From contig LUGL01000026.1 in NCBI GenBank assembly GCA_002796835.1, positions 13,070 through 77,069 of the forward strand: DNA of 64,000 nt, read 5' to 3'. The position numbers and the translations under genes were made by a program. Of the stretch, positions 7,408 to 16,400 are shown one piece after another. How positions within the stretch are numbered: the stretch's first letter is position 1; each line of letters begins with the position of its first letter. The notes beneath the pieces were generated by a model that worked only from the letters and a program-made list of their open reading frames with translations, was not told the origin of the DNA and did not search any database. The DNA comes from Elainella saxicola E1 (GTDB taxonomy: Bacteria > Cyanobacteriota > Cyanobacteriia > Elainellales > Elainellaceae).

Positions 7408-9828
7408 GTGAAACGGCGTCTTGGATTCGGAGGCTTTATTAGTAGTGCGGCGATAGTGATGCTATCTGCCCAATCTGCTCAGGCCGCAGCAACGCAAATT
7501 ACCAATGTACAGGTCAACTCGGCCAGTAACGGCTTGGAGGTTGTCTTAGAAACGAGTGATGGGGAGCGGCCTCAGGTTTTTACCGTCAATCGAGGAAATG
7601 CTTTGATTGCAGATCTGGTCAATACAGAGCTGCAGTTGCCTGAAGGTAGCGGGTTTGAAAAGGATAATCCGGCTCCTGGGATTCGCTCGATTAAGGTAGC
7701 CCAACTGGATGAGAACAGTGTTCGGGTTACGATCGATGGTGGAAGTGCCAGCCCGGTCGGCCAGGTGAGCCAGGGGGAAAGTGGCATCGTGCTAAATGTC
7801 AGCCAATCTGGTCCTAATCGTACGGCAGCTTCAGGTCGGCAATCGTCTACAAGCGCCCAGGCAAATCCTCGTACTCCAGCGGCTGCCCCTGCTCAAGTGG
7901 CCCAGGCTGCACCAGACGTAATGATTCCCGATCCACAAATTACGATCGATGGCGTGCCTGCAGTTCAAGGAACTCCTGATTACGCACCACCTCTTCTACC
8001 TCGTGCGATCGCACCACCGCTTGGCGATATTTCAGTTTCCAACGTCGATGCTTCACCCTCAGAGGTGAATTTAGGCAGCAATGAGGTTGTTCCCCGCTTA
8101 GTTTTGCGGGATGCTCCTGCAAGAGATGTGCTTTCTCTGTTAGCCAGAGCTGCTGGAATGAACGTTGCCTATATTAATTCCGCACCAACTGACGCAACCG
8201 AGCAGGGGGCAGAGCAAGGGGCAGCAGCGGGTACACCGGGCGAAGCACCCCAAGAAGTTCGCATCTCTCTGGATATTGAGAATGAGCCAGTCCAGAACGT
8301 ATTTAATTATGTTCTTAGGGTTGCCAATCTTGAAGCAAACCGGATCGGTCGCACGATCTTCGTTGGTCCCCAATTGCCCGATGCAGCCCGGAACGTAGTG
8401 ACTCGAACCCTGCGAGTCAATCAGGTTTCCGCTTTCTCGGCTTCTACTTATCTTTCAACCCTGGGCGCAGAAACTCGGCAGTTCATTCCTGAACGCACAA
8501 CGCGAGAAACGGTGACTGAGGGTGGAGTCACACGGACAGAGGAGCGAATTGAGCCAGCTCGCATCGAAACTTATGGAGTGGAGCGGGGCGCAGGGCCTTT
8601 GCCACTTGCAGGTCTCTCGGTCGCGGCGGATGAGCGGCTTAACTCGGTCACTTTAATTGGTGAGCCGCGTAAGGTGCAAATTGCTGAAGCGATGCTTGCT
8701 CAGCTCGATCTGCGTCAACGCCAAGTTGCGGTTAACGTCAAAATTGTGGATGTAAACCTGCTGGCAACTGAAGACTTTAGCACAAGCTTCTCCTGGGGCG
8801 ATGGTGATGTTTTCGGCGTGATCGATCGAGGCGCAGCGATTCTGAATGTGGGTGGATATAATCCCCCTAACCGAGAAACAACGAACAACAGCGTCAACAG
8901 TCCGCCCATTATCACCAATCCTTACGAAAATGCAACGCCATTCCTTGATCCGCAAGATCGGATCGTAATTCAGGGTCAAGGTGGGGGGTCTGTTGATAAC
9001 GGTAATTTCACCCCGACTGATGCTGTTGGGTTGAGCCCGACTCGTCCGTTAGGAAATAACGGTAACCCCTTGAATCCCGGTGTAACAGACTTTACCCCAG
9101 GTACTCCGACGATCATCACCCGAAATTCGGATGGTACTATTAGTTTCTCTCAAGGGACCGCCGCTGAGATCACAAGCGGTATGCCAAGCCTATTCCAGTA
9201 TCCTCAGCGATTCTTAGCAAAGCTGCAAGCACAGATTGTGAGTGGTAACGCTAAGGTGTTGACCGATCCAACCTTAGTGGTGCAAGAGGGTGAAACTGCC
9301 AATGTGAATTTGGGGCAAGAGGTCATTTCTCAGGTTAATACTACATTTGTTGATACAGATGCTGGTACCCGAGAAACCCAGGATGTTCAAAAGGTTGTAG
9401 CGGGTCTGCAAATGGCAGTTGAAGTTGAGCGGGTCGATGATAACGGCTTTGTCACCTTGCGAGTTCAGCCCACTGTGACCGCTCCGATTGAAACCCGCGA
9501 TGTGGGCAATGGTCAGGTAACGCTGCTATCGGTACGGCAAGTCCAATCCGGTCGGATTCGCTTACGGGATAGCCAAACGCTGATTCTGTCTGGAATTATC
9601 CAGGAGACCGATCGCACCACAGTTTCTAAGGTGCCAATTCTGGGCGATATCCCCATCCTGGGTGCCTTGTTTAGAAGCACGAACCGTAACAATAGCCGTC
9701 AAGAAGTGGTGGCATTGGTGACACCGAATATTCTAGATGATTCTGACTTCTCTAACTTTGGCTATCGCTATACTCCAACTCGTGAGGTACAGGAAATTTT
9801 GCAACGTCGAGGAGTACAGGCTCCCTAG
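7408..9828 (+). CDS. pilQ: Type IV pilus outer-membrane secretin PilQ with AMIN region
   Basis: PilQ forms the outer-membrane channel through which the pilus passes. The 806-residue protein has a signal peptide (KRRLGFGGF then a hydrophobic run ending SAQAA) and an AMIN-type peptidoglycan-binding region at about 30-110. A Pro/Ala/Gln-rich linker, a secretin/TonB short N-terminal region (LVLRDAPARDVLSLLARAAGMN) and N-domains (TLRVNQVSAFSASTYL) follow. The secretin core contains KVLTDPTLVVQEGE and SKVPILGDIPILGALFRS, the secretin signature. A Gly/Asn/Pro-rich insert lies before the core. The start is GTG at 7408, about 6 nt after AAGGAGGAG. Confidence 0.95.
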   Translation: MKRRLGFGGFISSAAIVMLSAQSAQAAATQITNVQVNSASNGLEVVLETSDGERPQVFTVNRGNALIADLVNTELQLPEGSGFEKDNPAPGIRSIKVAQLDENSVRVTIDGGSASPVGQVSQGESGIVLNVSQSGPNRTAASGRQSSTSAQANPRTPAAAPAQVAQAAPDVMIPDPQITIDGVPAVQGTPDYAPPLLPRAIAPPLGDISVSNVDASPSEVNLGSNEVVPRLVLRDAPARDVLSLLARAAGMNVAYINSAPTDATEQGAEQGAAAGTPGEAPQEVRISLDIENEPVQNVFNYVLRVANLEANRIGRTIFVGPQLPDAARNVVTRTLRVNQVSAFSASTYLSTLGAETRQFIPERTTRETVTEGGVTRTEERIEPARIETYGVERGAGPLPLAGLSVAADERLNSVTLIGEPRKVQIAEAMLAQLDLRQRQVAVNVKIVDVNLLATEDFSTSFSWGDGDVFGVIDRGAAILNVGGYNPPNRETTNNSVNSPPIITNPYENATPFLDPQDRIVIQGQGGGSVDNGNFTPTDAVGLSPTRPLGNNGNPLNPGVTDFTPGTPTIITRNSDGTISFSQGTAAEITSGMPSLFQYPQRFLAKLQAQIVSGNAKVLTDPTLVVQEGETANVNLGQEVISQVNTTFVDTDAGTRETQDVQKVVAGLQMAVEVERVDDNGFVTLRVQPTVTAPIETRDVGNGQVTLLSVRQVQSGRIRLRDSQTLILSGIIQETDRTTVSKVPILGDIPILGALFRSTNRNNSRQEVVALVTPNILDDSDFSNFGYRYTPTREVQEILQRRGVQAP

Positions 9829-10447
9829 AATCTAACAGGTTTTGGAGGCCGATCGAACCTCCATATCGATTGGGATGGTGCGTGTAGGGATCAGTAAGAG
9901 CGATGCAACAGGTTGCAAACGAGTCGCTCAAACGATCCCTACTTTTGTTTGAGCATAACTTGCAGTACTCAATGTTTATCTTCAGACATAAATTGGAGGC
10001 TGAGTCAGGAATAAAAATAGATGCATCGGGACTAATTCGGGACTAATACAGAGTACTAATACAGGATAACTAGATCTCTTTCACTGATCAGAACACTAGC
10101 AGGATGGCTCATCCATGGGCCTTCTCTCGACTTCAGCCCCTGACCTGACTCGAAACAATTCGCAATAATTAACGGGTCCAATTTCTGATTTTGATGAGTA
10201 AAACTGCTTAATTTATTCAAGTTTTTTTAAAAAATCTGCGAAATCCACATAAATTAAAGCTTTCACGGTTCCATCTGCAATATCTTGCCTTTAGAATGAA
10301 GCATTGAAAGTGAGAGTTAGTCACACTTCCAGCCTTTAGTTCCAATTCTCAACCCCATTTTCGATATCACACCGTCGAATTTAGCTCTAACTCGATCGAA
10401 GGTTGGGCTCATTACTATCAACGCTGAATTAATTTAAGGAGATTGAC
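9829..10447. other. Intergenic region between pilQ and the HU gene
   Basis: This 619-nt stretch has no supported ORF. It holds a small GGAGG/CCTCC hairpin right after pilQ and the long nested hairpin listed separately. Near 10028-10066 three degenerate repeats read GGGACTAAT, GGGACTAATACAG, GTACTAATACAG. A TTTTTTAAAAAA palindrome sits near 10222. The HU promoter presumably lies in the last 200 nt. Confidence 0.5.
9884..9950 (+). terminator. Long nested stem-loop, probable pilQ terminator
   Basis: Three nested pairs are visible: GTAGGGATC with GATCCCTAC (9 bp), then GAGCGA with TCGCTC, then TGCAA with TTGCA around CAGG. TTTTGTTT follows the outer arm. The position about 55 nt after the pilQ stop and the T-rich end support termination. 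The multi-part stem is longer than an ordinary terminator. Confidence 0.65.
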
Positions 10448-10723
10448 ATGAATAAAGGTGAATTAGTAGATAAAGTTGCAGAGAAAGCGAATATTACCAA
10501 AAAGCAAGCCGATGCGGTGCTGACAGCAGCGATCGATGCCATCATGGAAGCCGTTTCCCAAGGCGATAAGGTTACCCTGGTTGGTTTCGGTTCGTTTGAA
10601 CCGCGCGATCGGAAAGAGCGGGAAGGGCGCAACCCCAAAACTGGTGAAGCAATGCAAATTCCGGCTACCAAAGTTCCTGCTTTTTCGGCAGGAAAGCTGT
10701 TTAAAGAAATGGTGTCGCAATAA
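10448..10723 (+). CDS. hup: HU-family DNA-binding protein
   Basis: HU is a small nucleoid protein that bends DNA as a dimer. The 91-residue product starts MNKGELVDKVAEKA with the helical dimer base, then VTLVGFGSFEPRDRKEREGRNPKTGE, which contains the beta-arm with the RNPKTG tip and is followed by its proline-containing IPA segment. It ends PAFSAGKLFKEMV. Length is exactly that of the family. The ATG follows AAGGAGA. It stands alone behind a long upstream region and is probably strongly expressed from its own promoter. Confidence 0.97.
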   Translation: MNKGELVDKVAEKANITKKQADAVLTAAIDAIMEAVSQGDKVTLVGFGSFEPRDRKEREGRNPKTGEAMQIPATKVPAFSAGKLFKEMVSQ

Positions 10724-10752
10724 ACCTCTTGGAAGCCTCACCTTTAAAACCC

Positions 10753-11868
10753 ATGCATGGGGGGAACTTAGTTTGGGCAGCAACGCTGGCAGGCTGTTCC
10801 CCTTCTGCAATTCTCGATTTTTCGGCCAGCATCAATCCCCTGGGTCCGCCCCAATCTGCCCTGGATGCCTTGCAGGTCAGCATTCCTGATCTGCGCAACT
10901 ATCCCGATCCAGACTATCGAGCATTACGACAGGCGCTGAGTCAGCATCACGATCTACCGATCGAATGGATTTTGCCGGGAAACGGTTCAGCTGAATTGCT
11001 CACCTGGGCCAGTCGCGAACTCGCCACCCTGCCGCTAACTTACCTGCTAACCCCTGCGTTTGGGGATTACTTTCGGGCACTCAAAGCATTCAACGCACCG
11101 TTGCAATTGCAGCCCCTGTCAGGCTTTGACGATCGCCCTACTCCAGCAAACGCCGCTTCTCCGCTAGATGACCTCGCTCAGTTAGCTCAACTGGCCAATC
11201 CGACTGCCGGACTCCTGATCAACAATCCCCATAATCCTAGCGGCAGGTTATTTTCAGCCGAGGCCATCCTGCCCTTACTGCCGCAGTTCAAACTCGTGGT
11301 GATTGACGAAGCCTTCATGGATTTTCTGCCGCCTTCGACCCAACAAAGTTTGATCGATGCCGTGGTGGACTACCCGAATCTGGTGATTTTGCGATCGCTC
11401 ACCAAGTTCTATAGCTTACCGGGGTTGCGTTTGGGTTATGCGATCGCCCATCCGGATCGGTTGCAGCAATGGCAGCAATGGCGCGATCCTTGGTCAGTAA
11501 ACACCCTGGCAGCAGCAGCAGCGATCGCCGCGTTACAAGACACCGCCTTTCAACAAAAAACCTGGGATTGGCTAGCTGAAGCCCGATCGCAACTCGTCGC
11601 AGGCTTAGCCCAACTGCCCCACTTGTTTCCTCTGCCCAGCAGCGCTAATTTTCTCCTTGTCCGTTGCCAAATTTCTGTAACCGCATTGCAACAGCAATTA
11701 TTGACGCAACATCAAATTCTGATTCGCGACTGTGTCAGTTTCCCAGAATTAGGCGATGGCTATTTTCGGGTAGCAGTTCGCACAGTTGCAGAAAATCAAC
11801 GGCTCATTGATGGCCTTGCCCAAGTTTTGTCACAGCATCTGTCACAGCATTTGCCACAACAACCGTAG
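10753..11868 (+). CDS. cobD: CobD/HisC-type class II aminotransferase (threonine-phosphate decarboxylase-like)
   Basis: A 371-residue PLP enzyme of fold type I. The opening HGGNLVWAA and ILDFSASINPLGPP are the pattern I associate with L-threonine-O-3-phosphate decarboxylase (CobD), which makes the aminopropanol arm of cobalamin. INNPHNPSG is the conserved cofactor-side motif, VVIDEAFMDF holds the PLP aspartate, and RSLTKFYSLPGLRLGY holds the Schiff-base lysine and phosphate-binding arginine. I use the ATG at 10753 because the track's TTG at 10729 adds eight untypical residues. Histidinol-phosphate aminotransferase is the alternative; the two families are hard to separate by eye. Confidence 0.8.
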   Translation: MHGGNLVWAATLAGCSPSAILDFSASINPLGPPQSALDALQVSIPDLRNYPDPDYRALRQALSQHHDLPIEWILPGNGSAELLTWASRELATLPLTYLLTPAFGDYFRALKAFNAPLQLQPLSGFDDRPTPANAASPLDDLAQLAQLANPTAGLLINNPHNPSGRLFSAEAILPLLPQFKLVVIDEAFMDFLPPSTQQSLIDAVVDYPNLVILRSLTKFYSLPGLRLGYAIAHPDRLQQWQQWRDPWSVNTLAAAAAIAALQDTAFQQKTWDWLAEARSQLVAGLAQLPHLFPLPSSANFLLVRCQISVTALQQQLLTQHQILIRDCVSFPELGDGYFRVAVRTVAENQRLIDGLAQVLSQHLSQHLPQQP

Positions 11869-11912
11869 AGTAATCTGGTGTGAGCATCTTGCTCTTCTAA
11901 GCGGTCTTCTCT

Positions 11913-12494
11913 ATGCCCGATCGATTTCTGCTGTTTTATAAACCCTATGATGTGCTGTCGCAGTTCAGCGAAGAGATTCTGCCGGATGGCACCGCGCACC
12001 GAACGCTGAAAGAGTTCATTGCAATTCCAGGGGTTTATCCAGTGGGTCGGCTCGATCGCGACAGTGAAGGGTTGATGTTACTGACCAACAACGGCCAAGT
12101 TCAGCATCGTCTCACCGATCCGCGCTTTCAACATCCCCGTACCTATTGGGTCCAGGTGGAACGAATTCCTTCCCCAGAAGCGTTGCAGCAACTTCGACAA
12201 GGCGTGGAGATTCAAGGCTATCGTACCCGTCCTGCTAAAGTTCAGTTATTTGCCGCCGAACCTGATTTGCCGCCGCGCGATCCACCCATCCGCTTTCGCA
12301 AAAATGTTCCCACAGCCTGGTTAGAAATGACGCTGACGGAGGGAAAAAATCGGCAGGTGCGCCGCATGACGGCTGCGGTTGGATTTCCAACGCTTCGGCT
12401 GGTGCGAGTGGCGATCGGCCAATTGCGGCTCCAGGATCTCGCCCCCGGACAATGGCGTGAATTAACCTCAACTGAAATCAAAACGCTGATCTAG
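11913..12494 (+). CDS. RluE/RsuA-type 23S rRNA pseudouridine synthase
   Basis: A 193-residue enzyme that isomerises a uridine in rRNA to pseudouridine. The start [14 protein letters not shown], the catalytic segment [17 protein letters not shown] (Asp in RLD) and [25 protein letters not shown] are hallmarks of the RsuA/RluB/E/F group. The protein lacks an N-terminal S4 domain, as RluE does, which modifies U2457 in E. coli numbering. The ATG at 11913 is close to the sequence start of the conserved domain. It follows the cobD-like gene by 44 nt on the same strand and converges with plsC. Confidence 0.9.
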   Translation: MPDRFLLFYKPYDVLSQFSEEILPDGTAHRTLKEFIAIPGVYPVGRLDRDSEGLMLLTNNGQVQHRLTDPRFQHPRTYWVQVERIPSPEALQQLRQGVEIQGYRTRPAKVQLFAAEPDLPPRDPPIRFRKNVPTAWLEMTLTEGKNRQVRRMTAAVGFPTLRLVRVAIGQLRLQDLAPGQWRELTSTEIKTLI

Positions 12495-12511
12495 ATCGAA
12501 TCTGAAAATCT

Positions 12512-13189
12512 CTAACGACCCAAATCATGCAGGGTATGGATTGCGACCACGCATTGCTGCGTAATTGCTTCTAATACGTCCCGATCGGTCGAAGCGGGTG
12601 GAGAAATCGGTTCACCAATCCGAACAGTGATGGGAACCGGGCGCGGCAATTTGCTGCCTTTGGTGATAATGCCTTGCGTGCCCCATATACTGACGGGCAA
12701 CAGAGGAGCCTGGGATTTGGCTGCCAAGAGGGCTGCACCGAGCTTGGGCGCAGAAATTCGAGCATCGGCAGTCCGCGTTCCCTCCAAAAACACGCCCACT
12801 GCCCAACCCGCTTCAAGCTGAGCCAAAGCGGCCCGAATGGCACTCCGATCGGCAGAACCTCGCTTCACTGGATAGGCTCCGTATAACCGAATGGCCTGAC
12901 TGAGTACAGGTACTTTGAATAATTCCTCTTTTGCCATAAACGACACTGGCCGCCGCACACAGTTAGAAACAATCGGCGGATCAAAATCGCTGGCATGATT
13001 AGCCACTACGATCAGAGGCCCCAAACGTGGCACATTCTCAGCCCCTTCGATGCGTCCCCGAAAGTAGAGATGCAGCATCGGACTAACGACCGACCACTTA
13101 AATAAATGGTAAAGAGCAAGACTAATCAGGGGTTCGCGCTCACGCATGGAGGTTTGGCTAATCGATCGTAAAAATTCGGACTGAGTCAA
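12512..13189 (-). CDS. plsC: 1-acyl-sn-glycerol-3-phosphate acyltransferase (PlsC family)
   Basis: A 225-residue membrane-associated acyltransferase that adds the second acyl chain to lysophosphatidic acid in phospholipid and glycolipid synthesis. Block I NHASDFDPP carries the HX4D catalytic pair. Block II is VKRGSADRSAI, and block III FLEGTRTADARI holds the EGTR motif. PLLPVSIWGTQ is block IV. A weakly hydrophobic N-terminal stretch (LALYHLFKWSVVSPMLHLYF) could anchor it at the membrane face. It converges with the pseudouridine synthase 17 nt away. Confidence 0.9.
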   Translation of the reverse strand: MTQSEFLRSISQTSMREREPLISLALYHLFKWSVVSPMLHLYFRGRIEGAENVPRLGPLIVVANHASDFDPPIVSNCVRRPVSFMAKEELFKVPVLSQAIRLYGAYPVKRGSADRSAIRAALAQLEAGWAVGVFLEGTRTADARISAPKLGAALLAAKSQAPLLPVSIWGTQGIITKGSKLPRPVPITVRIGEPISPPASTDRDVLEAITQQCVVAIHTLHDLGR

Positions 13190-13249
13190 CTTTTGTTAAG
13201 GTAGCTTCCGTGCAACCACTCTTCATTAACCAGCCTACCAAAGGCTAGG

Positions 13250-13780
13250 ATGCCAGACGAGCTTTACAGAAAAACCAAGAATTGCTGGCGGAATTGGGAG
13301 GATAAGTTCGGAATGATCAGAAAGAATGCCGTACTCTTCTTTAAGCCTGTGATTTCTCTGTTTCCTGTTGTTCCGTCTCAAATGCGCACTCACGCAGTGG
13401 CCGGTAAGCTGAAGACAGTTTACACTGCTCCGGGAGAATGCTACGACTATTTTGACAAGCTGACCAGCGAGCGCTCCCACAGTTTTGCGTTCCAGCTTGA
13501 TCAGACCCGCCGCGTCTCGATCGATATTGCCAATCACCATCAGATCAACTTACTGGCAGGGTGGTTCAACAGCCAAAACATCAAGGTGGTGCTCTGGAAT
13601 GAAGGGGGCTACCGCCAGGATCTTTTTTCAGTGGCTCCGGGCGATCGCGATCGCGAAACACTCACCTTGCAACCGGGACGCTATTTACTGGAATTGAGAA
13701 CCTATACCCATCAAAAAATTGATTACGTGCTGAAGTTCACTGCCATGAAGTGGCTCCTGCTGGAATGCTTTGCTGGCTGA
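13250..13780 (+). CDS. Hypothetical protein with a PPC-like beta-sandwich pattern
   Basis: A 176-residue protein I do not recognise. The region from about 65 to 170 alternates short strands (SHSFAFQLDQTRRVSIDIA, KVVLWNEGG, ETLTLQPGRYLLELRTYT), the pattern of bacterial pre-peptidase C-terminal (PPC) type beta-sandwiches, which often bind ligands outside the cell. No clear signal peptide is present, although FFKPVISLFPVVP is mildly hydrophobic. Alternative in-frame starts are at 13313 and 13382. It is divergent from plsC with 60 nt between. The fold suggestion is inference only. Confidence 0.6.
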   Translation: MPDELYRKTKNCWRNWEDKFGMIRKNAVLFFKPVISLFPVVPSQMRTHAVAGKLKTVYTAPGECYDYFDKLTSERSHSFAFQLDQTRRVSIDIANHHQINLLAGWFNSQNIKVVLWNEGGYRQDLFSVAPGDRDRETLTLQPGRYLLELRTYTHQKIDYVLKFTAMKWLLLECFAG

Positions 13781-13876
13781 GATGCATTGTCTGTACACCC
13801 GCCTTGCCCACCCACCAGAGACGCAGCGGCCCAAATCATTTAGGATGGCTATAGGCGTCGATCGGAATCAGTTCAG

Positions 13877-14182
13877 ATGAGTTTATCGGTAATCAAATTT
13901 TCTTCGGAAGACTGCGGCCTGTGCCACAAGATGTCCTTTTACGATCAAAAAGTGGCCGAAGAACTGGGGCTGCAATTCATTGATGTCAAAATGCAGGACA
14001 CCGCAACCTATCGCAAATATCGCAAAGTTCTGCTCACCCAATATCCCGACAAAGCCGAAATGGGATGGCCGACTTATATCATTTGCGAAGATCCAGAAGG
14101 TGAGTTCAAGATCGTGGGCGAAGTCAAGGGAGCACATCCCAAAGGCGATTTCCGCACAAAATTGCAGGCTGTGATCGGATGA
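13877..14182 (+). CDS. Thioredoxin-like protein with CGLC active site
   Basis: A 101-residue thioredoxin-fold protein. The first strand SVIKFSSEDCGLCHKM carries a C-x-x-C pair (Cys12 and Cys15 region) in a CGLC form, not CGPC. FIDVKMQDTATYRKYRKVLLTQYP replaces the usual second strand and helix, and GWPTYIICE provides a proline where thioredoxins have their cis-proline. It probably acts as a specialised disulfide reductase or oxidoreductase in the cytoplasm, partner unknown. The gene converges with the subtilase pair. Confidence 0.82.
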   Translation: MSLSVIKFSSEDCGLCHKMSFYDQKVAEELGLQFIDVKMQDTATYRKYRKVLLTQYPDKAEMGWPTYIICEDPEGEFKIVGEVKGAHPKGDFRTKLQAVIG

Positions 14183-14204
14183 TTGACCTGTTTCAAGGCT
14201 TCAG

Positions 14205-14432
14205 CTAAGGCTTCAGCAATTCAAAGCTTTTCACCTCAAGCACCGGACCGATCATCGCGATCGTCATCACGTCATTGCGGATTTCCCCTTTGACGCAAAC
14301 TCGCAGTTCCGGCTGCAACAGATCTTTCGGCGCACCTTGATGAATCTCGTAGGTCTGTCCCTCTGAGGTGACAAGCGCCCAGGTGCCCATCCCCATCCCC
14401 GATCGCTGAATGGTGCCTTCGACGGTAATCAT
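14205..14432 (-). CDS. Small conserved-type protein coupled to the subtilase gene
   Basis: A 75-residue protein I cannot name. It is rich in beta-strands: ITVEGTIQRSGMGMGTWALVTSEGQTYEIH, then LRVCVKGEIRNDVMTIAMIGPVLEVKSFELL. The pattern of five strands with glycine turns resembles an OB-type barrel, as in small nucleic-acid or protein-binding proteins. Its ATG overlaps the stop of the upstream protease gene (ATGA), so translation is probably coupled. No signal peptide or membrane helix is present, which places it in the cytoplasm. Confidence 0.72.
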   Translation of the reverse strand: MITVEGTIQRSGMGMGTWALVTSEGQTYEIHQGAPKDLLQPELRVCVKGEIRNDVMTIAMIGPVLEVKSFELLKP

Positions 14433-16219
14433 GCAGTGTGGCCTCCGGAACTTGCGGCTTTAGCTGCCAACGATCCTAACCCAAAGCACAGCCCCGCATT
14501 CAACAGCAAAAATCCCCGGGCCAGCCAACCCTCACCCAGCCATAGCACCGCCGGATCGATCGCCGCACTGCCGATCAGACAGGCAGCGACCCCCAGCGTC
14601 GAACCAACGGCAAACCATTTCCACCAGGAATGGCCCAACAGCAGCGCAATCAGGCAAAAGGGAATGAGCACGCTGGCAAAGAAGGGATTCAGCAACGGAC
14701 TGCCTTGAATCGCCCCACCCAGTTCAGGAATCGAACTGCCCAGAATGCGAAAAGGAGCCTGCGGCAGATCGAAAATGTAGAAGCCGCGCAGGAAAAATAG
14801 TCCAGCACTGCCGGTCACCAAGCCACTCGCCAACGCGAAACTGCCCATCGGCAAATAGTTGCGTAAAAACCAGGCCAGCAGATAGGAACCCAACACCATG
14901 CCCAGCTTTGGCAACAGGGCCGTGACGCCTCCATCAATCCAGAAGCGCAAATTGAAATAGCCGTTATCGCGCAGCCAGCGGAAGAAGTCTTTCACATCCA
15001 GATTTTCCCGCTGGGCTAACTTCACCGCCGCCGTTGCATCCAACCGACCTGCCCCAAAGTGATTCAATGCATCATCCTTCACGACCTGAGCCGATTGCTG
15101 TAATACAAAGGCCACCTTGTCGGGTTCTTTCATCCCAACTGACTGAATCAAAGCTGCCACCCCTGCCACATGTGGAGCGGCCATACTCGTACCCTGTAAC
15201 GGCACCATTTGCGGTTTGCCAGTTTCTGGATCGATCGTCTCCTGCAAAATACCGCCCAAGGGATTCTCATCGACGATCGCCCCACCCGGAGCGGAAATAT
15301 CCACGCCTGCCCCGAAGTTGGAATAGGGTGCTTTTGCTCCAGTCGAGTCGAGTGCTGATACCGAAATCACGTTGGCATAGCGAGCCGGAAATGCGGCTGA
15401 ATTAGTGTTGCTATTGCCTGCTGCCGCCACAACCACCACGCCTTTTTGATGGGCATAGTCGATCGCCTCTTTCAACACGTGCGTATCGCCAAAGCCACCC
15501 AAACTCATATTGATTACAGTGGCTCCCTGATCGGCTGCGAATCGAATCGCTTCAGCAATATCGGCTACTGTGCCACCCCCAAAAGAACTGAGCACCTTCA
15601 GCGGCATCAACTGTGCTTCGTAAGCAATGCCTGCCACACCGTAATCATTATTGGTAGATTGGGCGATCGTGCCAGCCACATGGGTTCCATGACCGTTATC
15701 ATCGCTGGCATCTTCACGATCGTTTACAAAATCATATCCCCTCACAAACTTGGTGTTGGCCAGATCTGGGACCTTGGTGATTCCCGTATCGATCACGGCG
15801 ACAGTAACATCTTTGCCTTTGGTTTCGTCCCAGGCCGTTTCAATATTAATGCTGCGCAAATTCCACTGTTTGCTGTAGTCCGGATCATTCGGCACTTCCA
15901 ACGCCTGATAGGTGTAGTTTGGATCGATCGCCTCAACGGATTTCCGTAAGTCCGATCGCCTTAATGCCTGCAACAAACGCGAATCGCCATTCAGGACATA
16001 GAGATGATCTGCTTGAGAAAAGGCACTATTGAGATGCGCTGTAACCCCATATTGCTGAGACAGGGTTTGCAACTGCTGGTCGATTTGGCTTGGGGATAAG
16101 TCTTCTCGAAAGTCCAGCACGATCGAATCATAACTGCCTCGATTCGCAAAGCCGGGATAACCCAATACCGCCCAGGCCAGCCCCAAACAAAACAACCCGA
16201 TCAGCAACAGCCTTCTCAT
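14429..16219 (-). CDS. Membrane-anchored subtilisin-like S8 serine protease
   Basis: A 596-residue serine protease. An N-terminal signal or anchor (RLLLIGLFCLGLAWAVLG) precedes a pro-region of about 80 residues. The catalytic triad is visible: Asp144 in AVIDTGI, His177 in NGHGTHVAG and Ser345 in GTSMAAPHVAG, with the oxyanion Asn in AAAGNSNT. After about residue 400 the protein has several hydrophobic segments (LGMVLGSYLLAWFLR, FFASVLIPFCLIALLLG, WFAVGSTLGVAACLIG, RGFLLLNAGLCFGLG), so it is multi-pass with the protease domain outside the cytoplasm. I associate this tail with a cyanobacterial family (DUF5942-like), tentatively. Confidence 0.92.
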   Translation of the reverse strand: MRRLLLIGLFCLGLAWAVLGYPGFANRGSYDSIVLDFREDLSPSQIDQQLQTLSQQYGVTAHLNSAFSQADHLYVLNGDSRLLQALRRSDLRKSVEAIDPNYTYQALEVPNDPDYSKQWNLRSINIETAWDETKGKDVTVAVIDTGITKVPDLANTKFVRGYDFVNDREDASDDNGHGTHVAGTIAQSTNNDYGVAGIAYEAQLMPLKVLSSFGGGTVADIAEAIRFAADQGATVINMSLGGFGDTHVLKEAIDYAHQKGVVVVAAAGNSNTNSAAFPARYANVISVSALDSTGAKAPYSNFGAGVDISAPGGAIVDENPLGGILQETIDPETGKPQMVPLQGTSMAAPHVAGVAALIQSVGMKEPDKVAFVLQQSAQVVKDDALNHFGAGRLDATAAVKLAQRENLDVKDFFRWLRDNGYFNLRFWIDGGVTALLPKLGMVLGSYLLAWFLRNYLPMGSFALASGLVTGSAGLFFLRGFYIFDLPQAPFRILGSSIPELGGAIQGSPLLNPFFASVLIPFCLIALLLGHSWWKWFAVGSTLGVAACLIGSAAIDPAVLWLGEGWLARGFLLLNAGLCFGLGSLAAKAASSGGHTA

Positions 16220-16328
16220 ACTTCACCCCTAGGGCAAAATTTTGTTCCTCCACCATAGCTCATGCCCATTGATGACCGGGAACTGCCTGTGCAAATCATT
16301 TCAACTGGCTGTTATTAAACAGCCCATC

Positions 16329-16363
16329 AAAAAGTAAAAGGGACGATCGATCGCCCCTTGCGT
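16329..16363 (-). terminator. Terminator-like hairpin after the 103-residue membrane protein gene
   Basis: Read on the minus strand, AAGGG and CCCTT pair around a GATCGATC core, followed by TTACTTTTTG. It lies about 40 nt past the stop of the gene at 16401. The stem includes a nested CGATCG palindrome. Confidence 0.55.
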
Positions 16364-16400
16364 GAGTTTTAAACGAGTAATGGCCACTCGACAAGACGAA

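Noticed and set aside
15446-15949. 167-codon ORF antisense to the subtilase
   Set aside because: It lies wholly inside a clear gene with catalytic motifs; long shadow frames are common in this base composition.
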